Source: Durusdinium trenchii (Eukaryota > Sar > Dinophyceae > Suessiales > Symbiodiniaceae). Taken from it: 64,000 nucleotides of DNA. This document shows positions 31,351 through 45,000 of this stretch, one piece after another. The position numbers were made by a program, and so were the translations under genes. The first letter of the stretch is position 1. Each line of letters starts with the position of its first letter. Below the pieces are notes generated by a model. The model ran no database searches. It worked only from the letters and a program-made list of their open reading frames with translations, and was not told where the DNA came from. The stretch is from assembly GCA_963970005.1 (NCBI GenBank), contig CAXAMN010008535.1, positions 44,597 to 108,596 on the forward strand, written 5' to 3'.

Positions 31351-33003
31351 GTGAGAAAGGAAGGCCCAACCAAGGCGGAGTGCTAAGCAAACCAGGGCCC
31401 AACTGGGACAATGTGAACTGAGAGTTGGGACAGCATCTCACTTCCAGTTTTGACTCAAGCGCTGGCTTTGGGTGTTTCTATTATCTCTTGCTCCAGTTTT
31501 ATTTGATCAACACCTCGATCATATTTTATCATACTTCGGATGGTCTGAAAGAAATGTGTGTCGGGTCCAGCTCTTACGCGGTCTCAGATCAAATTTGACT
31601 TGCCAGGGAAGGCCATACTGGCACTGCGAGGCGCTCCCGCCACGCTGCAGAGAACAAGTGCGGTTGAATTAGCACTTGTCGTTTCACATCCTGTCGTCTC
31701 ACAACGTATTCACTTTTGCCAGCTCTAAAGAAACTATATGCATATTATCTTAATTATCTTAGAGATAATGGGTCTTTGTCAAATCAGGCATATGTATTTC
31801 CCGGTTCTATACAGAGTGAATATGAGTGAATCAAGAAGCGTTCCAGATTCAGTCAAACTTTGGTCAGGCGCTATCAAGAAAAGAACTATCCACGAATATA
31901 ATTTAGGGTTCAGGCGACCCACCATTCTGAGATGCACAACTCTTTGGATGCCACGTCGACCAGACGACCTCTCGCGGCTTTGTCAGACACGCCGCTGTGG
32001 CTTCTTCTCTTGGGCAGATTCAGACTCAAGGCGTTGGGCCCCAAGTGGCCAAGTGTCCTTTTGAGACCATCACTGGCCATCTGGCCATATATTTATGCAA
32101 CTACAAGTGAAAGTCTCAAGCTCTTGCTGGCAGTTCCATGTTAAAACTGCCCTTCCTTGAATGGGATTGCTTGCTCAAAGTACTGTATCCACCTTGCCGT
32201 CTTGTCAATATGCTTTTGGGCTTTGAGCAGCAACACCACCTGTTTTTGAGCCATTCACTTGTCGTTTCGGACAGTTGCCATGCAGCTCATCCAAGTGCGA
32301 TCAACTATTTGCAATCTTTCAGCTCCAAATTACTTATCAAGCCTTTACTTGTCATGTCTAGTCTCCTTATGGTGCGGCCCCATGCAAAGACCAGATTGAA
32401 CAAAATCACTCAAGGTGTTGTATTATCAATCAGTGTTTGGAGCAGCGATCCTCACCAAGGCAGCGAAAAGATTTGGTGGCAGCGCTTTCCAGATTTCCTG
32501 GTGGTCAGCGACTTCGGCTTCCGGGCGGAGGACAAAGTTTAAGCATTTAAAGAGGTATATAAGTACTTTGCCTGCTTTGACAATTACAATGAAGGGGTCT
32601 ACAAAAATCAAGAGTCGCATATAGCTCCCTTTTTCAGATTCATTTTGCTCCCATCCTATCCTCTGTTTGCAAAACTCAAAAGACTATGGCAGTCAGTCAA
32701 ACAATGCATGGAGACACTTTAGGCGACAGAGTGGCACAAGACTGCAAGACACTGCTTGCTTACAGTCCCTGAGATTGACAATGGCAAGGATGCAAATCTT
32801 TGTAACTAGTAGCCATGCCCTTTGCTCCTAGTAGTAAGGCCAGGAGCCCCTAGCAGCGTCCTTGCTCCTAGTAGCGATGCCAGGAGCCCCTACGTAGTAG
32901 CGCCCTTGTTCCTAGTAGGTTTGCACGGGTCCCGCTTCGCGAGACCCTTTGCCTTTCTGCTTGGATCCACTTGGTCACAAAGATCATCACCTGAAGAACA
33001 CAG
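31351..33003. other. Unassigned stretch with weak exon candidates
   Basis: Candidates are near 31932-32080 (+) and 32430-32500 (+; VFGAAILTKAAKRFGGSAF), but other frames are also open. No motif of the calpain N-terminus was found. Confidence 0.3.
32808..32922 (+). repeat. Dispersed CTAGTAGCGATGCCAGGAGC repeat
   Basis: Units of TTGCTCCTAGTAG, CGATGCCAGGAGCCCCTA and GTAGCGCCCTTG repeat about every 35-40 bases. This is the second subfamily of the CTAGTAG repeat, sharing the TAGTAGCGATG core with the arrays around the retrotransposon. Confidence 0.8.
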
Positions 33004-36000
33004 GACCTGAAGCAAGGAGGCGTGGGAGACTGCTGGTTCCTTTCGGCCAAGCTCTCAGACCCTTGCAGAAGAACACAAAACGACCTTTATAGGTGAATAT
33101 ATAGCAACACTGGTAAGAGCGGCTATATGGGGTCAATCTGCAGTCTATGTAAGACATCTTTGGTTGGTTTTCCAATGCCATTGTCATAGATATTGTGGCG
33201 GGCGACCAAACAGTCGACAGTCGAAGCCAAACAGATTTTCTATTTGCAGTTATATATTGCACCGGTTGGCATGATGTATTTATTATTATTGACAATTCGG
33301 TCAGCGGAAAGCCACCTGCTTCCGTGGCAGCTACTCAATACAGCCCCTTTTGTCATGCAAGAGCAGGCTGTGACCCTTTCCAAGCACCTGGCTGTTGCCA
33401 GCCAGCGGAATGCCAAGGGTGATTTTCTGGAAGTCTTTGGGATATATGTGTGTGTGTACTGTATACTGTATATATATACACACATTGTTGCGTCATATAC
33501 ACTAACCCCCCGGCTCATCACAAGGCGGGATGACAGATGATATATATATATATGCATATATTGTACACCCAAAATTTTGTACAGTGACACCATTCTTCAA
33601 AAATGGTTCTCCTCTCAGGAAAGTTTTTAATTAAGCCTTCCTTCCTAGAGTTTTTGGAGTTCTTCTATTCTCAAGTGTCTTCCTTTCTGAAAAACAAGAC
33701 ACTTGTGTTTACAAGATGCATGCAAACATAAGACAATTTTGAGTGCGTTATGAACTTCATGGTGTTGAATACAGATTTGGAAGTATGTGTGCGCTTAATG
33801 AACGTGGGGTGAGCAGTTTGTTTCTTATTTATTCATGTTTCAAAGCTGCAATGTTGTTGTGGCTGCTGTTGTTTGTTGTTTATTGTTGCCTCCTTGATCA
33901 TGAAGCTTTCCCTTTTTAGTTTCATGCCTGCGTATCTAAAATGTCCTTTTTCATACAGTGCACCTGTAGGAGCCTTGCTTTACAAGAGTTGATGCTGTTT
34001 ATGCAAGCCTGTTTTGTTTTTATAAAAACTTCTGCCTGTCTACAAAAGATCAAGCAGGATCCTGGAGTGCCCGCACGTTGCTAGTCAAGTGAGTTGCTAA
34101 GCTACCTGCTGTTGGGTTGCAACACTGGGCTATATAATTGTCTCTTCCACAAAGAACTCACCTGCATGGAAAACATCTCAACAACTGCCAGGAACCCTTG
34201 AGGAACATGTTCAGTCCATTTCAGTCCTATTGATTGTTTGAAACCAGTTCTGTGTAGCATAAATGTTGCAGAACACGGATATGTCCCCTTGTCCAAGGGA
34301 CTTGATCCTGCATTCTTCACTTTGGGCACGTAGTCATCATTGTCAACAGAACGGTGTGATTTGATAATCCTTCTCAAACCGCCCTGACTCCGCATTGCGT
34401 CGATCAAGTTGCATGTGGAAGTGAAGTTCTGAATGGTGAAACCCTTTTACCTGAGAGAATGCATCATTGGATGACAGTGCCATCTAACTTGCATTGTTAA
34501 TCTTAGTGTGAAAAGTGAAAACAATATATCTAAAACAATCTGCGAACTTCAAGGAAACACATTTTCCAGAAAGACTCCTTGGGCAAATCCTCGCTCTGCA
34601 CAAGAGAGCAGACACATTATTTGTATATTGTTGTAAACATACTTGCAAAACCAAATTTGAACAGGAATAGTTAGAACAAGTAGCCAAGCAAGAAAATTTG
34701 GAACAAGTCGCCGAGGAGAAGAACTTTGCGCAGCAGAGCACTTCTTAAAAGCTTTGTGTCCTTGAAAAAGAACTTCACACTTTGCAAGACAAGGGAATTT
34801 CATGGAGGCCGCCAAGAAAAGACATGGCTAGACGGCTAGATGGAAGTGAGAGGATGTGCCATTCGGCGACACAACTAAACTCAACGAAACGGCAAACGTT
34901 CTTGGCATTAACGACATATGTTGCAAGGCCTTGCCAGGTCTTTGATTTTGCAGATTGAACGTGTTTGAAGATCGAAGATTCCAGAGGTTTTCTTCGACAC
35001 CAAGCTTAAGGTTGAAGTTGGAGGAATCTTCAAATGTGCGAGCTTCAAAACTGCAAATTTGCGGTTTCCAACATGCTCTATGTACAGGTCAAGAGCCCAT
35101 ATCCAATGTTTTTTTTTCAAGATGAGCAGAAAACGCTGTAGACACACAATAGAAAGGAACATGGCTCATGGGGATATCAAATACAGTATTTCCATATATA
35201 TATATATGATTTGGAACACGTTGTATTCAGTATTTTGAGGCTCAACATTAGCTACAGAGCTTTCACTGTACTGGACAAGGAACCAGTTGTTCGGAACGAG
35301 CGGCAGAAACCGTTTGGCCCAGGCGCTAGCCGTGGTCGCCCAACGACCAGATCTGATTTTGAGACTCTTTGGAGGCGAAACTGCAAGGCCGGAAACTTGT
35401 GAACGTTGGAAAGCACACAGCATGAACAATCAATTGTTCTGATGCATTGATGATTTTTCATTGTTCTTTGATGCAGAAAAAACGTCCCAAGTGAGTTTGC
35501 TGCGCCACCAACATTTCCTTCATCCTCCTGTCCATATCCTCTAGAGAATGGCAGGGGATAACCACTCTTAAAAAACGTTTTGTGACCCCCCCCCCTGGAG
35601 GAGGTCCGGGGTTCATGTTATAGAGGAAACTGTGTGTGTACAGAGCCTCTTGATAGATTCCTGCTGAGTTTTGGCTGCTTGTCTTGAAACCTGGATGATG
35701 GCTCGCTTCAAGGAAGATGTTTGAAGCAAACAGGACTCATGCAAAAAACATATACTGTATATATATAATATAATATAATATAATATATACATATATGTAT
35801 ATATATATATAGAGAGGCAGATGCTAGTGCAAACAGACAGGTGCAAAAGGATTTTTTTTTGATTGACGCAAACCTGAGGAGCGCAGAAAAAGACGCTGTT
35901 GAAGCTTGAAACAGATGTGAAAATGACGTTAGGTAGAGTCATTTTATATAAACAGGGGTTTTCATTCTATGCACCTGACAGGGTCCTGTCTGACCATTTT

Positions 36001-39000
36001 ATCTCTAGAAATGGATGGAAGGACTCCCTGTTTGGAACGGACAGTGGGATTTCCTTCCAAATGATATTCGTTGGGAACTGCCCGACCTGCATCCCTTTGT
36101 ACAACGATCAAAAAACCCTTAAGTTTGAGCTGTTCAGAGAGTGGAGAAGTTTTCTTGACTCCAAGTAAGACTGTGTCAGGAATGCTGCTGGCTGCTACCA
36201 GATCAATTTGTTTCTGGACGGCGAGTGGAAGGCCGCAAAAGCAGTCAAAGCCATCCAAAGCTGTTAGCTGTACTTTTGAGCTGCTGGAAGTCCCACCTTT
36301 AATGCTGCGAAGTCAAGCATTCGGGTGGAAGCATAGGGAAACAGTTCTTGGGAAAAGCACACGTTTGTCAAACCCACAGGTAGTGTCCCGTAGTCCATTC
36401 GTGCTCATTTGGAAGGTCGTATATAGCTTGTTTTTGTCAATGACGCTAACCGCGGCCCTGCGTCAAACCTGATTTGTTAAAGTGTTGCATATTTGGGGAG
36501 TGTTTGCGGGCTGGACTAGCATCGTTGGCATCAGCATGCACCATTCTTTGTATTTATTCGCTTTCGAGAATCACCATGTTGAGGAACTTGTTCGTGATCG
36601 ATCCCTGGGTGTTGGAGTGTGCTTTGCATCTTTTACTCGGCCATTTTGATTCGACCCTCTATCCGACTTCCTTGCCCACACATTGTTTTGCCGACCTTGG
36701 ACTAGTAAGCTTGCACTTTGCTCTCTTTGTTTGGGCGGCCAATTTGGGTTTCGAACATCTCATTGCTTCAAAAGCGGTGGTCCGATCTCCATCGAGTGTC
36801 GTGGTGTGCCTGCATCCTGTCACACCATCTCCTCAGTGTGCGGACCTTGTGCGTTTCGCGGGCCGTGAAAGAGAGACACGTTGCTTTTGCCGGGGCCTCC
36901 TGGAACTGAACTGGTTATGTCTGCAGCCACCAGGTCAGTAGACCAGCTTTCGGCCTGCACATAGGAAGCCAGCGTTACATTTTAGAGGTGACGGCCAATC
37001 GACCAAACACGTGCAAAGCCTAATGCAGTACTTTACAAGTTGTGTATTCAACTCAGACTTTCACATTGCGCTGGGCACCGATTGGTGGCATTGCCTTGTT
37101 TTGGGATCCAAGACTCTTGAGTTTGGTTGACTGGGTTGTTTCCTGGGACTTCTTTGCAGGCAATCCTGATGGTAGTAGTGAACGTAAATTCCACAGATGA
37201 GCTTTCAGCAGCGTTTTCACCTATGAGATACCTTATACGAGTCGTTGTTCCAATTGATCCGGAAGCTGTGTCTTGCAACCGTTGACGCACAGTTTATTCC
37301 CACGCCGCTTGCAAACTACGGCGCCGCACGTGCTTCAAGGCCGTGACCATCGATGATCGCCTCCCTTGTCGCATCCTTGGCAACAGATACAGTAGCTAGG
37401 GAGTCTGGAGCAGCACGATATCACGTTTGAACCAAGCATCCAACACTGGCTTTGTGCAATGAGCGGTTCCAGGTACCGATCAGCAGAGAAGGCCAGATGG
37501 GAGTGGTTTAGCTTTTAGCCGCCCCGGCCTCAGATTGACGGGACGTGAGAAAATGAGGATCCACTTTCATGCAACCAGACAAGTGGATGAAGAGGACTGG
37601 GGTCTAGAGTTTTTGCAAAGTCTATGGGATGGATAGCAGGGCGAAGTGACTGAGGTATCTAGGGTTAACAACGCAACATCCTAGAAACAAGCAATGATCA
37701 GGTTCTACGTGTTTTGTTGTTGTCAACGTGCAGCCTCAGTGTGGTAGGTGGACCGCTGCGATTTGACTCACAGGTCAAGAGCAAGCTATATACTCCGTTC
37801 AAAAGTTGGTGGCACATGGTGGCACAACGACATCGGTACTCACAGTCTTTGGAGTCAAACCACCAACTGCTGCTATTTCCTTCGCAGTTTGCAGGACAAG
37901 TGCTAGTGACTGCTAGTGTTGACGAATCATAATCAGGTGACCCAAGAAACTAAACTGCTTGGACTTGCCATGTTCGTGCGTTTCCTATGCGTCCTGCTGT
38001 CACCCTGCCTTGCCTACAACCAGACGATCGGCCTCCAATTGGCCTATTTGGAAAAAGCCGTGTATTGCGGCCAAGAGGCTTTTGACAAATGGCAGGCTGG
38101 TCAGATTCGAAGTAACTTGGGGCATTGTCAGCCTAGAAGGGATCTCCTGGAAGGCGTCCAGTTTTCTTTCATCAGGTCCATGACTCATGATGACTCATGG
38201 TATAATGCCAGCTTCAAACATTCCGGTTTCTGCAGGAATCTGGCATCACACAGATTTGTTTGCCGAGTATCAGAGCTTAGGATCAGCACTCTCGAAGCAA
38301 AGCACATCAATGGGTTAGCACAATTTTTCAGAGTCAGCAATTGGGAAGACAAGAATGATGTGTGCTTGCACCGCAGGTGGGGGAGTCAGTGGTGAAGGGT
38401 CCCAAAGTGAACACCTCACAACTTCGCTTCATAACAAGTCGCTTTGCCGCAAAGGATATTTTTGTCATTTTTGTGCTTCATGATGGACACGAATGAACCT
38501 TACCATGCAACTTGACTCTGCTACAACCCTCCCCAAAATCTCAGCCATGGCTATTACAGCCCTGCAATTAACATTCACAAGTTATATAAGAGGTGTTGCT
38601 GTTGTTCTTTAAAACGGTATGGTTTGAACATGTTTTTCCTCAAATCATTGAACCATTTGGAGCTAATTTGAAAGCTTGTTCATTGAGGGTCTTGGGCAGA
38701 ACTACCAGAGTGCCCCATACTCAGGTCTCACCCCTTGCTCATACCCAGTGTATGGCAGACACCTTGCAGCCTTGCCAAGTCATTTTGAGTCGGTCAGTCA
38801 TGGGTCAGCCATGACCTAAGGTTCAGAGCAGGCAGCAGCTGGAGTCGGCCGCATGCTGGAGCCAGATGGTTGCTTTGTGGCTTGTTTGGCAAGAGTGATT
38901 CACTTATAGGCCTTTGAGGAGCCTCAGTTGACAAACCTCCAAGGTCCAAGACTCTTGAGATTATGAAACTCTTGAGATTGTGAGACAAATGTGTGCTGAA

Positions 39001-42000
39001 ATTTGTTGGCCTTCTTGCTACTAGTATTTCTACTAGGAGCAAGGACGCTACTAGTAGCTCCTGGCATTACCACTAGTAACAAGAAGCTACTAGTAGCAAA
39101 GGGCATCAGTAGCAAAGGGCATCGCTACTAGTAACAGGGGCATTACTACTAGTAGCAAATAGCTACTAGTAACAAGAAGCTGCAAGAAGCTACTAATATA
39201 CTTTTATCGTATGAGAATTCTTTATCCCTCCATGTCCCGGCCGGCCCAGCCTGCCCGTCAGGTGGCCATGCGCGGCACCTTCGGGGTCATCAGCTCGTTG
39301 TTGGACGCGGTCTTTTGGCCGATGGACTTTGAACATGCAGTTTGTCCATCCTGTCAAGTGGACTCAGGCTTCTACCTCGCCTCTTGCCTGCTTTAGGCTT
39401 CTACATACTTCTACCTTCAAAGAGACCTTTTTCTAATGTCTTCATTCTCTCGACTGTGCGGAGACCTTCCCAACCTCGACCCACGCGCTGCGACTTTTAA
39501 AAATCAAAGTTCTTCCATTGGAGCTGCGACTGGACAGATACATGTTCATATTGGTTGGTTGCACTGCAGGCCTACCTCTCTGTGAGGGACAAGATTTTCC
39601 GGGCACTGGCTGACTTTGGTTGTCATCAGCGTCCGCTGTATCTGGTTGGACATTCCCAGGGTGCGGCATCACTGACCTACCTTCTCTTTGACGCGGCTTG
39701 TCTTCCAAGCGATTCCAAGACTCTTTTGATCATTTGGCTTTTGCCAACGTAGGCAAACAAGCCAACTGAAGCTGATGCAATGGCAGAAATAGTGAAGGTT
39801 GCAGTCAAACAAGGATGTGTTTATATATATATATAGTGTTTTAATGTGTTTTCAGAGGCAAACGGAAGGGTAGTGCACAGAAAGGGTTTTGCAAACATAT
39901 TCTACTAACTTCGTGGAAGGCCCGGAACATTCGTGGAACTCGAGGCTATTCGTGGACATAAATACGGTGGGCCAGCAGGAAAACTAACCGTAACAAAAAC
40001 CCATAAGCCTTTGCAGAACATGGCGGAAGGTCTTTTTGATGCGCTAACTTTGTATATGCAATTGTTGCTGACCCCCTTCTCCGCACACCCTTGATTTTGC
40101 CTACATGTTTTGTCAACTTGCTCTTCAAGCCTCTCAAGTTGTGAGGGGCTGCCGAGCACTCCTTGCTAAGGTTAGGCGCATGTGTGGTTTTTGCAACAGA
40201 TAAAGTTGGATCCTTATTGGGACGATTCTCACCTTTGTTTGACAATTGATATCCATCCAACATGATCCAACTTCTAACCATGTCTCTGCAGAGACAGCTG
40301 CTCTCGAAGGTGGTTTGTAGCTGGTGAGACAACATTGACAGCCAAGAGGAAGACCTAAAATAGATGCCCCATCTCTTACTGTATAGGACCAGATCCATTT
40401 AATATTACAGTATAATTAGGACTAGTTGATGCTATTTGACTACAATAGATATGATGCGAGCCATGAACAATACCTCAAGCAATGGCAAGACCCATGGCCC
40501 AATGCTGAGAAAGGGAGCTAGCAACATAAAATGCTCCTAGTAACGCCAGGAGCCCCTAGTAGCTTCTTGTTGCTAGTTGCATATATGTAGGCAGCTGTGC
40601 ATGATTGATTTCTTAGTGCTCCTGGGCTCAGTTTCACTTGCAAATTCGCAATTGTATGGATCATGACATCCCCAAACCGATACGCAAGCTCAAGGCGAGC
40701 CAGTCTTTAGGCAAAATCTGTACTTGTACTTGAATCCTAATCCTGCAAGGCATTGATGAAGGCCTTCACGGTTCAGCACATGTATGCCCTGGAGTCGCCA
40801 AGACCAGGCCTTGTTGAGAGGGGCATGACCAAGTTGGTGAAGCTGGAAGACTTGGATGTCCCACATTCGCCAGTCGATGAGTGAGCTGCCGCTCCAATGA
40901 TGCGTTGAGAGATTAATACCCCGGATTAAACGCCTTCAAGGACAGCTTCTGATGATGGTGACGGCTGCTGCTGTTTTAGGTCAAATACAAAGACAATCAA
41001 GCAGAAGGAACATCCAAAACAACCTTGATCCGACAAACAATGTCCAGGAATCTTGTGGGCTTGGCCTCGAACAGAAGACCACTTGCAAATTGATGATGCT
41101 GCGTTCTTAACGACATCCCAACTAAGTTGGTAGAGGGTCCATCAAGAGGATAGATAAACAATGAATATATATATATATGATGCTACCCCCCACCAATACA
41201 CACCTTTTGCGTTGAGAATGACAGACAACATGTTAACATAGGATCAAGTAACCTTACGCAATTAATCAAGCCATATCACGCCCTTTCGACCCCCTTCCAC
41301 AGTGGCCTCCCTCGAATAATTTGTGCTTTGGGCAGACAAGCTTCCCCTATTGGTCAAGCCCATTTGCCACCAGAAAATTGTATATATGGTATGGTTTATT
41401 GAAAAACAATTACATTATGTTGCTGAATTACTTTCTTTGCAGTTACAGTAGTATCCAAGATCTTCCTACTACTGTATAGCGAAGCTGATCCATACTGAAG
41501 CTGATCTTCTGCCCCACCCTTTTCACATGCCATTTGCATGGAATCTTTCCAGCTGGTGCTGGTTATTTCATCTTTTTTTGGGATGCTGGTGTCTTCATGA
41601 TCTCATCTTGATCCTTCTCACCACCATCCCTCAGCTGCCTCAATTTGCTCACCCAACCTTCTGATTGCTTCTCCTGAAGGCTCATGCTACCAACCATTCT
41701 GATCACCAACTTGCAACGTTCCCCCAAGCAACATTTGTCCACAAGCACTACAAACTCTCTATCAAATTTCCTCTTTAATTTGTTGTAAAATTATATCAAA
41801 ATCTTAAGGTTTTCAAGCTCACAAAGGGCGTCCCTCACACAGGCCCCCCCTCTGCTAGTGGGGGCACCTCCACCTATCTATCAAGCCTTTCGCCTCCATC
41901 GTGCCTTCCATCTCTTTCATCCTGCCATCCCCGCCCTTTTCCAAACCATCATCCCAATTAAACCATCCAGTATAGGCACCCACCCTCACCACATTGCCCA

Positions 42001-45000
42001 TTCCTCCTCCATGCTGAAATGCAAGCTCCCAATTGGCATGGCTCTGATCTCTCATCAAACTTGGGCCAATATGCAAAGCTCTCTTTGCGCTCGTGGTTCA
42101 AACTCTTATGGTTTACACAGAATCCTGTCAACCATAATCCATCATCGGGTCAGCACCTCTATTAGGGTATGTGGTCTCGAATACCTGAAATCTCAAACGT
42201 TTTTGACCTTGTTGACCCTGAAGGGGTGAACAAACATGTAATAGGATCTGTGGTATGTTTCTTCATATCACTTATCACAGTCAAGCATTTCAAAAGTGTT
42301 CACCAAATAAAGTATAGCAGCCCCACAACTCATCGCCAAAACGTCTTATTGAAAGATTTATGATATAGTTTCACAAGAACCATATCATGAAACATTAAAA
42401 GCTAGATTGTGCTCAAAATTCTGTTATGTTTGATTGATTTGAGATGCACCTGATGGTGCCCTTGGCTCAAAGAACAATTACAAGCAGAACAGGTACTGTA
42501 GTTATTTTTACCTTCCATTCATTGTTTGCTTTGACACATATATACCTAATACCTAAATTGCCGGCCAACAATCCTTTAACTTTAAATCTCTATTCCTAGC
42601 ATCAAAAAATAAAGCATAATTCAAATGATGTTTATAACATAACTGTTAGAGCTATGGTGTATTTTAAGTTTAACTTCAGGAACATAGTTTGAGCTGACAC
42701 GGAAAGTCTGACAATTGCACTGACTTGGACAGTTTGGGCGTGACAGAGGTACGAAGACCTCTTCGTACCTCTCTCACGCCCCAATCCTCTAAGTATTGGA
42801 GTCTTACTATTTCTCCATCCTCAATCCTTGAAGTACTGCAGTCTTACTGTTCTTATTTCTTTCTACACTCATTCATATATATATATAATATAGTTATAAT
42901 ATATGTATATGGTACCCCCTTATGCCAAGTATTCCGAACAATCATGTGGATAAAGGTCTCAAAATATCACTCAACAAAATGAGCCCCAAATATCACTAAA
43001 GCAATGTAATTTACAGTATCATTTACAGTATAAAACACACTTTGGGTGTGTATTGGAGGGGGGGTACCATAGATATGTATATATATATATCGCACAAAAG
43101 GAAAGGTCATGCTCAAGTAGAAGAGGACCGAAGGAATATGCAAGAAATCATAGGCAACAGTGGCCAGTATAGCAAGACTAAGACCTAATGAGCATCGGAC
43201 TGGCAGAGTCGACGAACACTTTGGTTTGGGTGTGCACCATTTAACGAACCGATAGATAGGATGTTTGACATGACGTTCAAGCAAGGCAGAAGATGGAGAA
43301 GCTAGCTACGATTAGATGCAATATTGAACTATATGGGAGCAACTTGGTGGGTAGAACTACACCGAGAGCAAGTAACTGTCTCTCCACTGGTCCACAATCA
43401 CTTTGTTTGCAGGCAATGGCAAGTTTGCTGAAGCATTGGGAAAGCTACTGGGGAAGACGGATGCTTGGAGAGTTGTACACTACCAGGACTGGCAGATTGG
43501 GATCGCCCACCAGTTGATGTTCAACGGGGCGGATAGAACATGATTATGTTCAGCGGAAACATTAGAACCTGTCCAGAGATTTGTAAAGACCCGATTGTTT
43601 GACAGGAGATTTAAGAAACAAGGACATTGGTTAAGTCGCTTACAGTAGTCCGTATGGCTGAATTCGGAAAATTCGGACAATTTGCCAATTCAGACTGGTT
43701 TACCGCGGCGCGCACCTTTGTCGTGAGTCAGTTCATCTCTTACTACCGCTTGCCTTGGCAAAAATAGCTCCATATCGTTCTGGGATAGCGAAGCTATGGG
43801 GTTCTTACTTCAAATAACAATGAGCTGCCTGTGCGCGTTTTCGAGACAGGTTGCCGGTGCTGGTGCTGGTGCTGTGAGCTGGCTGTGCACGTGGTGGAGA
43901 CAGGGTGCCGGTGCTGGGTGCCGGGTGCCGGTGCTGGTGCTCGTGCTGTGAACAGAGTGCCGGTGCCGGTGCTGGGTGCTGGCTGCCGGGTGACGGTGCT
44001 GGCGCTGGTGTTGTGAGCTGGCTGTGCGCGTGGTGGAGGCAGGGTGCCGGTGCCGGTGTTGTGAGCTGGCCGTGCGTGTGGTGGAGGCAGGGTGCCGGTG
44101 CCGGGTGCTGGTGTATTGTGAGCTGGCTGTGCGGGTGGTGGAGACAGGGTGCCGGTGCAGGGCGCTGGCTGTGCGCGCTTGGCGCGTTGCAGAGAGGGTG
44201 CCGCTACTTCCAGGGAATCTGAGGGAGTCAGCAATCAGAACACTATGATAATTATGGTATATCCGTTGGCTGAGCGCGCGTTTAAGACGGGCGGCGGCGG
44301 TGTGCCACTGCCGGTGTTGTCAGCTGGCAAAGCGCGCCGGTGCTGGTGTCAGCAGGTTGTGCGCGCTGTGGAGGTCCCGTAAGCTGGCTGTGCAGGCTGC
44401 ATACATTCTTGTTCCAGCCAGTCGCGTGTCAACAGGTCGCGGGATTCTGCCTAGCTATCTGGGCCTATGCCGTGTAATTTGTTGTGCCAGGACATCGTGC
44501 CTCATTTGCCACCTCCAGGACATGCTGGGCTTGGGACTTGACCTGTGTGATGACTTGGCAGGCAAGAAGGCATGCCCAAGTCTTTTTCCTACAGATCAAT
44601 GTGCCTCTTCAGGGTAAAGTGGGTTGGTTTGTCACACTTAGGGCCCAGCTTATGGATGGTGACTTGTTATTTGCACATGACCTTTGAGACATACCAGATC
44701 GCTCCAAGATAATGCAGGTAAAATAATGCAGCCTCAATGCTATTGGAATAAGTGAAACCTGAAACAGTTTACAATTTAGACCGCTGGAACAGCTGTTGGA
44801 GCCGTTGGGAACATCATTATCATCATTTGTTCAGCAAAATTGTGCGAGAAGGATTACAGGTTTCAGCCTTCACCGTTGGCAGGTGTTGATTCCTTTGCGA
44901 GTGTACTTCATATGTTGTGAGTGCAATAAATGCTACACCTTCTACCTAGCCATTAAGATAAATTGCAAAATGTTGAGGTCTTAGGACCTCATTCCGCTAA

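Noticed and set aside
42460-42485. Spliced-leader match in CCTTGGCTCAAAG
   Set aside because: Only the last third of the leader matches, too short to separate from chance.
43794-44234. 146-codon Pro/Thr/His-rich minus ORF as a gene
   Set aside because: It is fully explained by the GC-rich minisatellite unit; both strands are open for the same reason.
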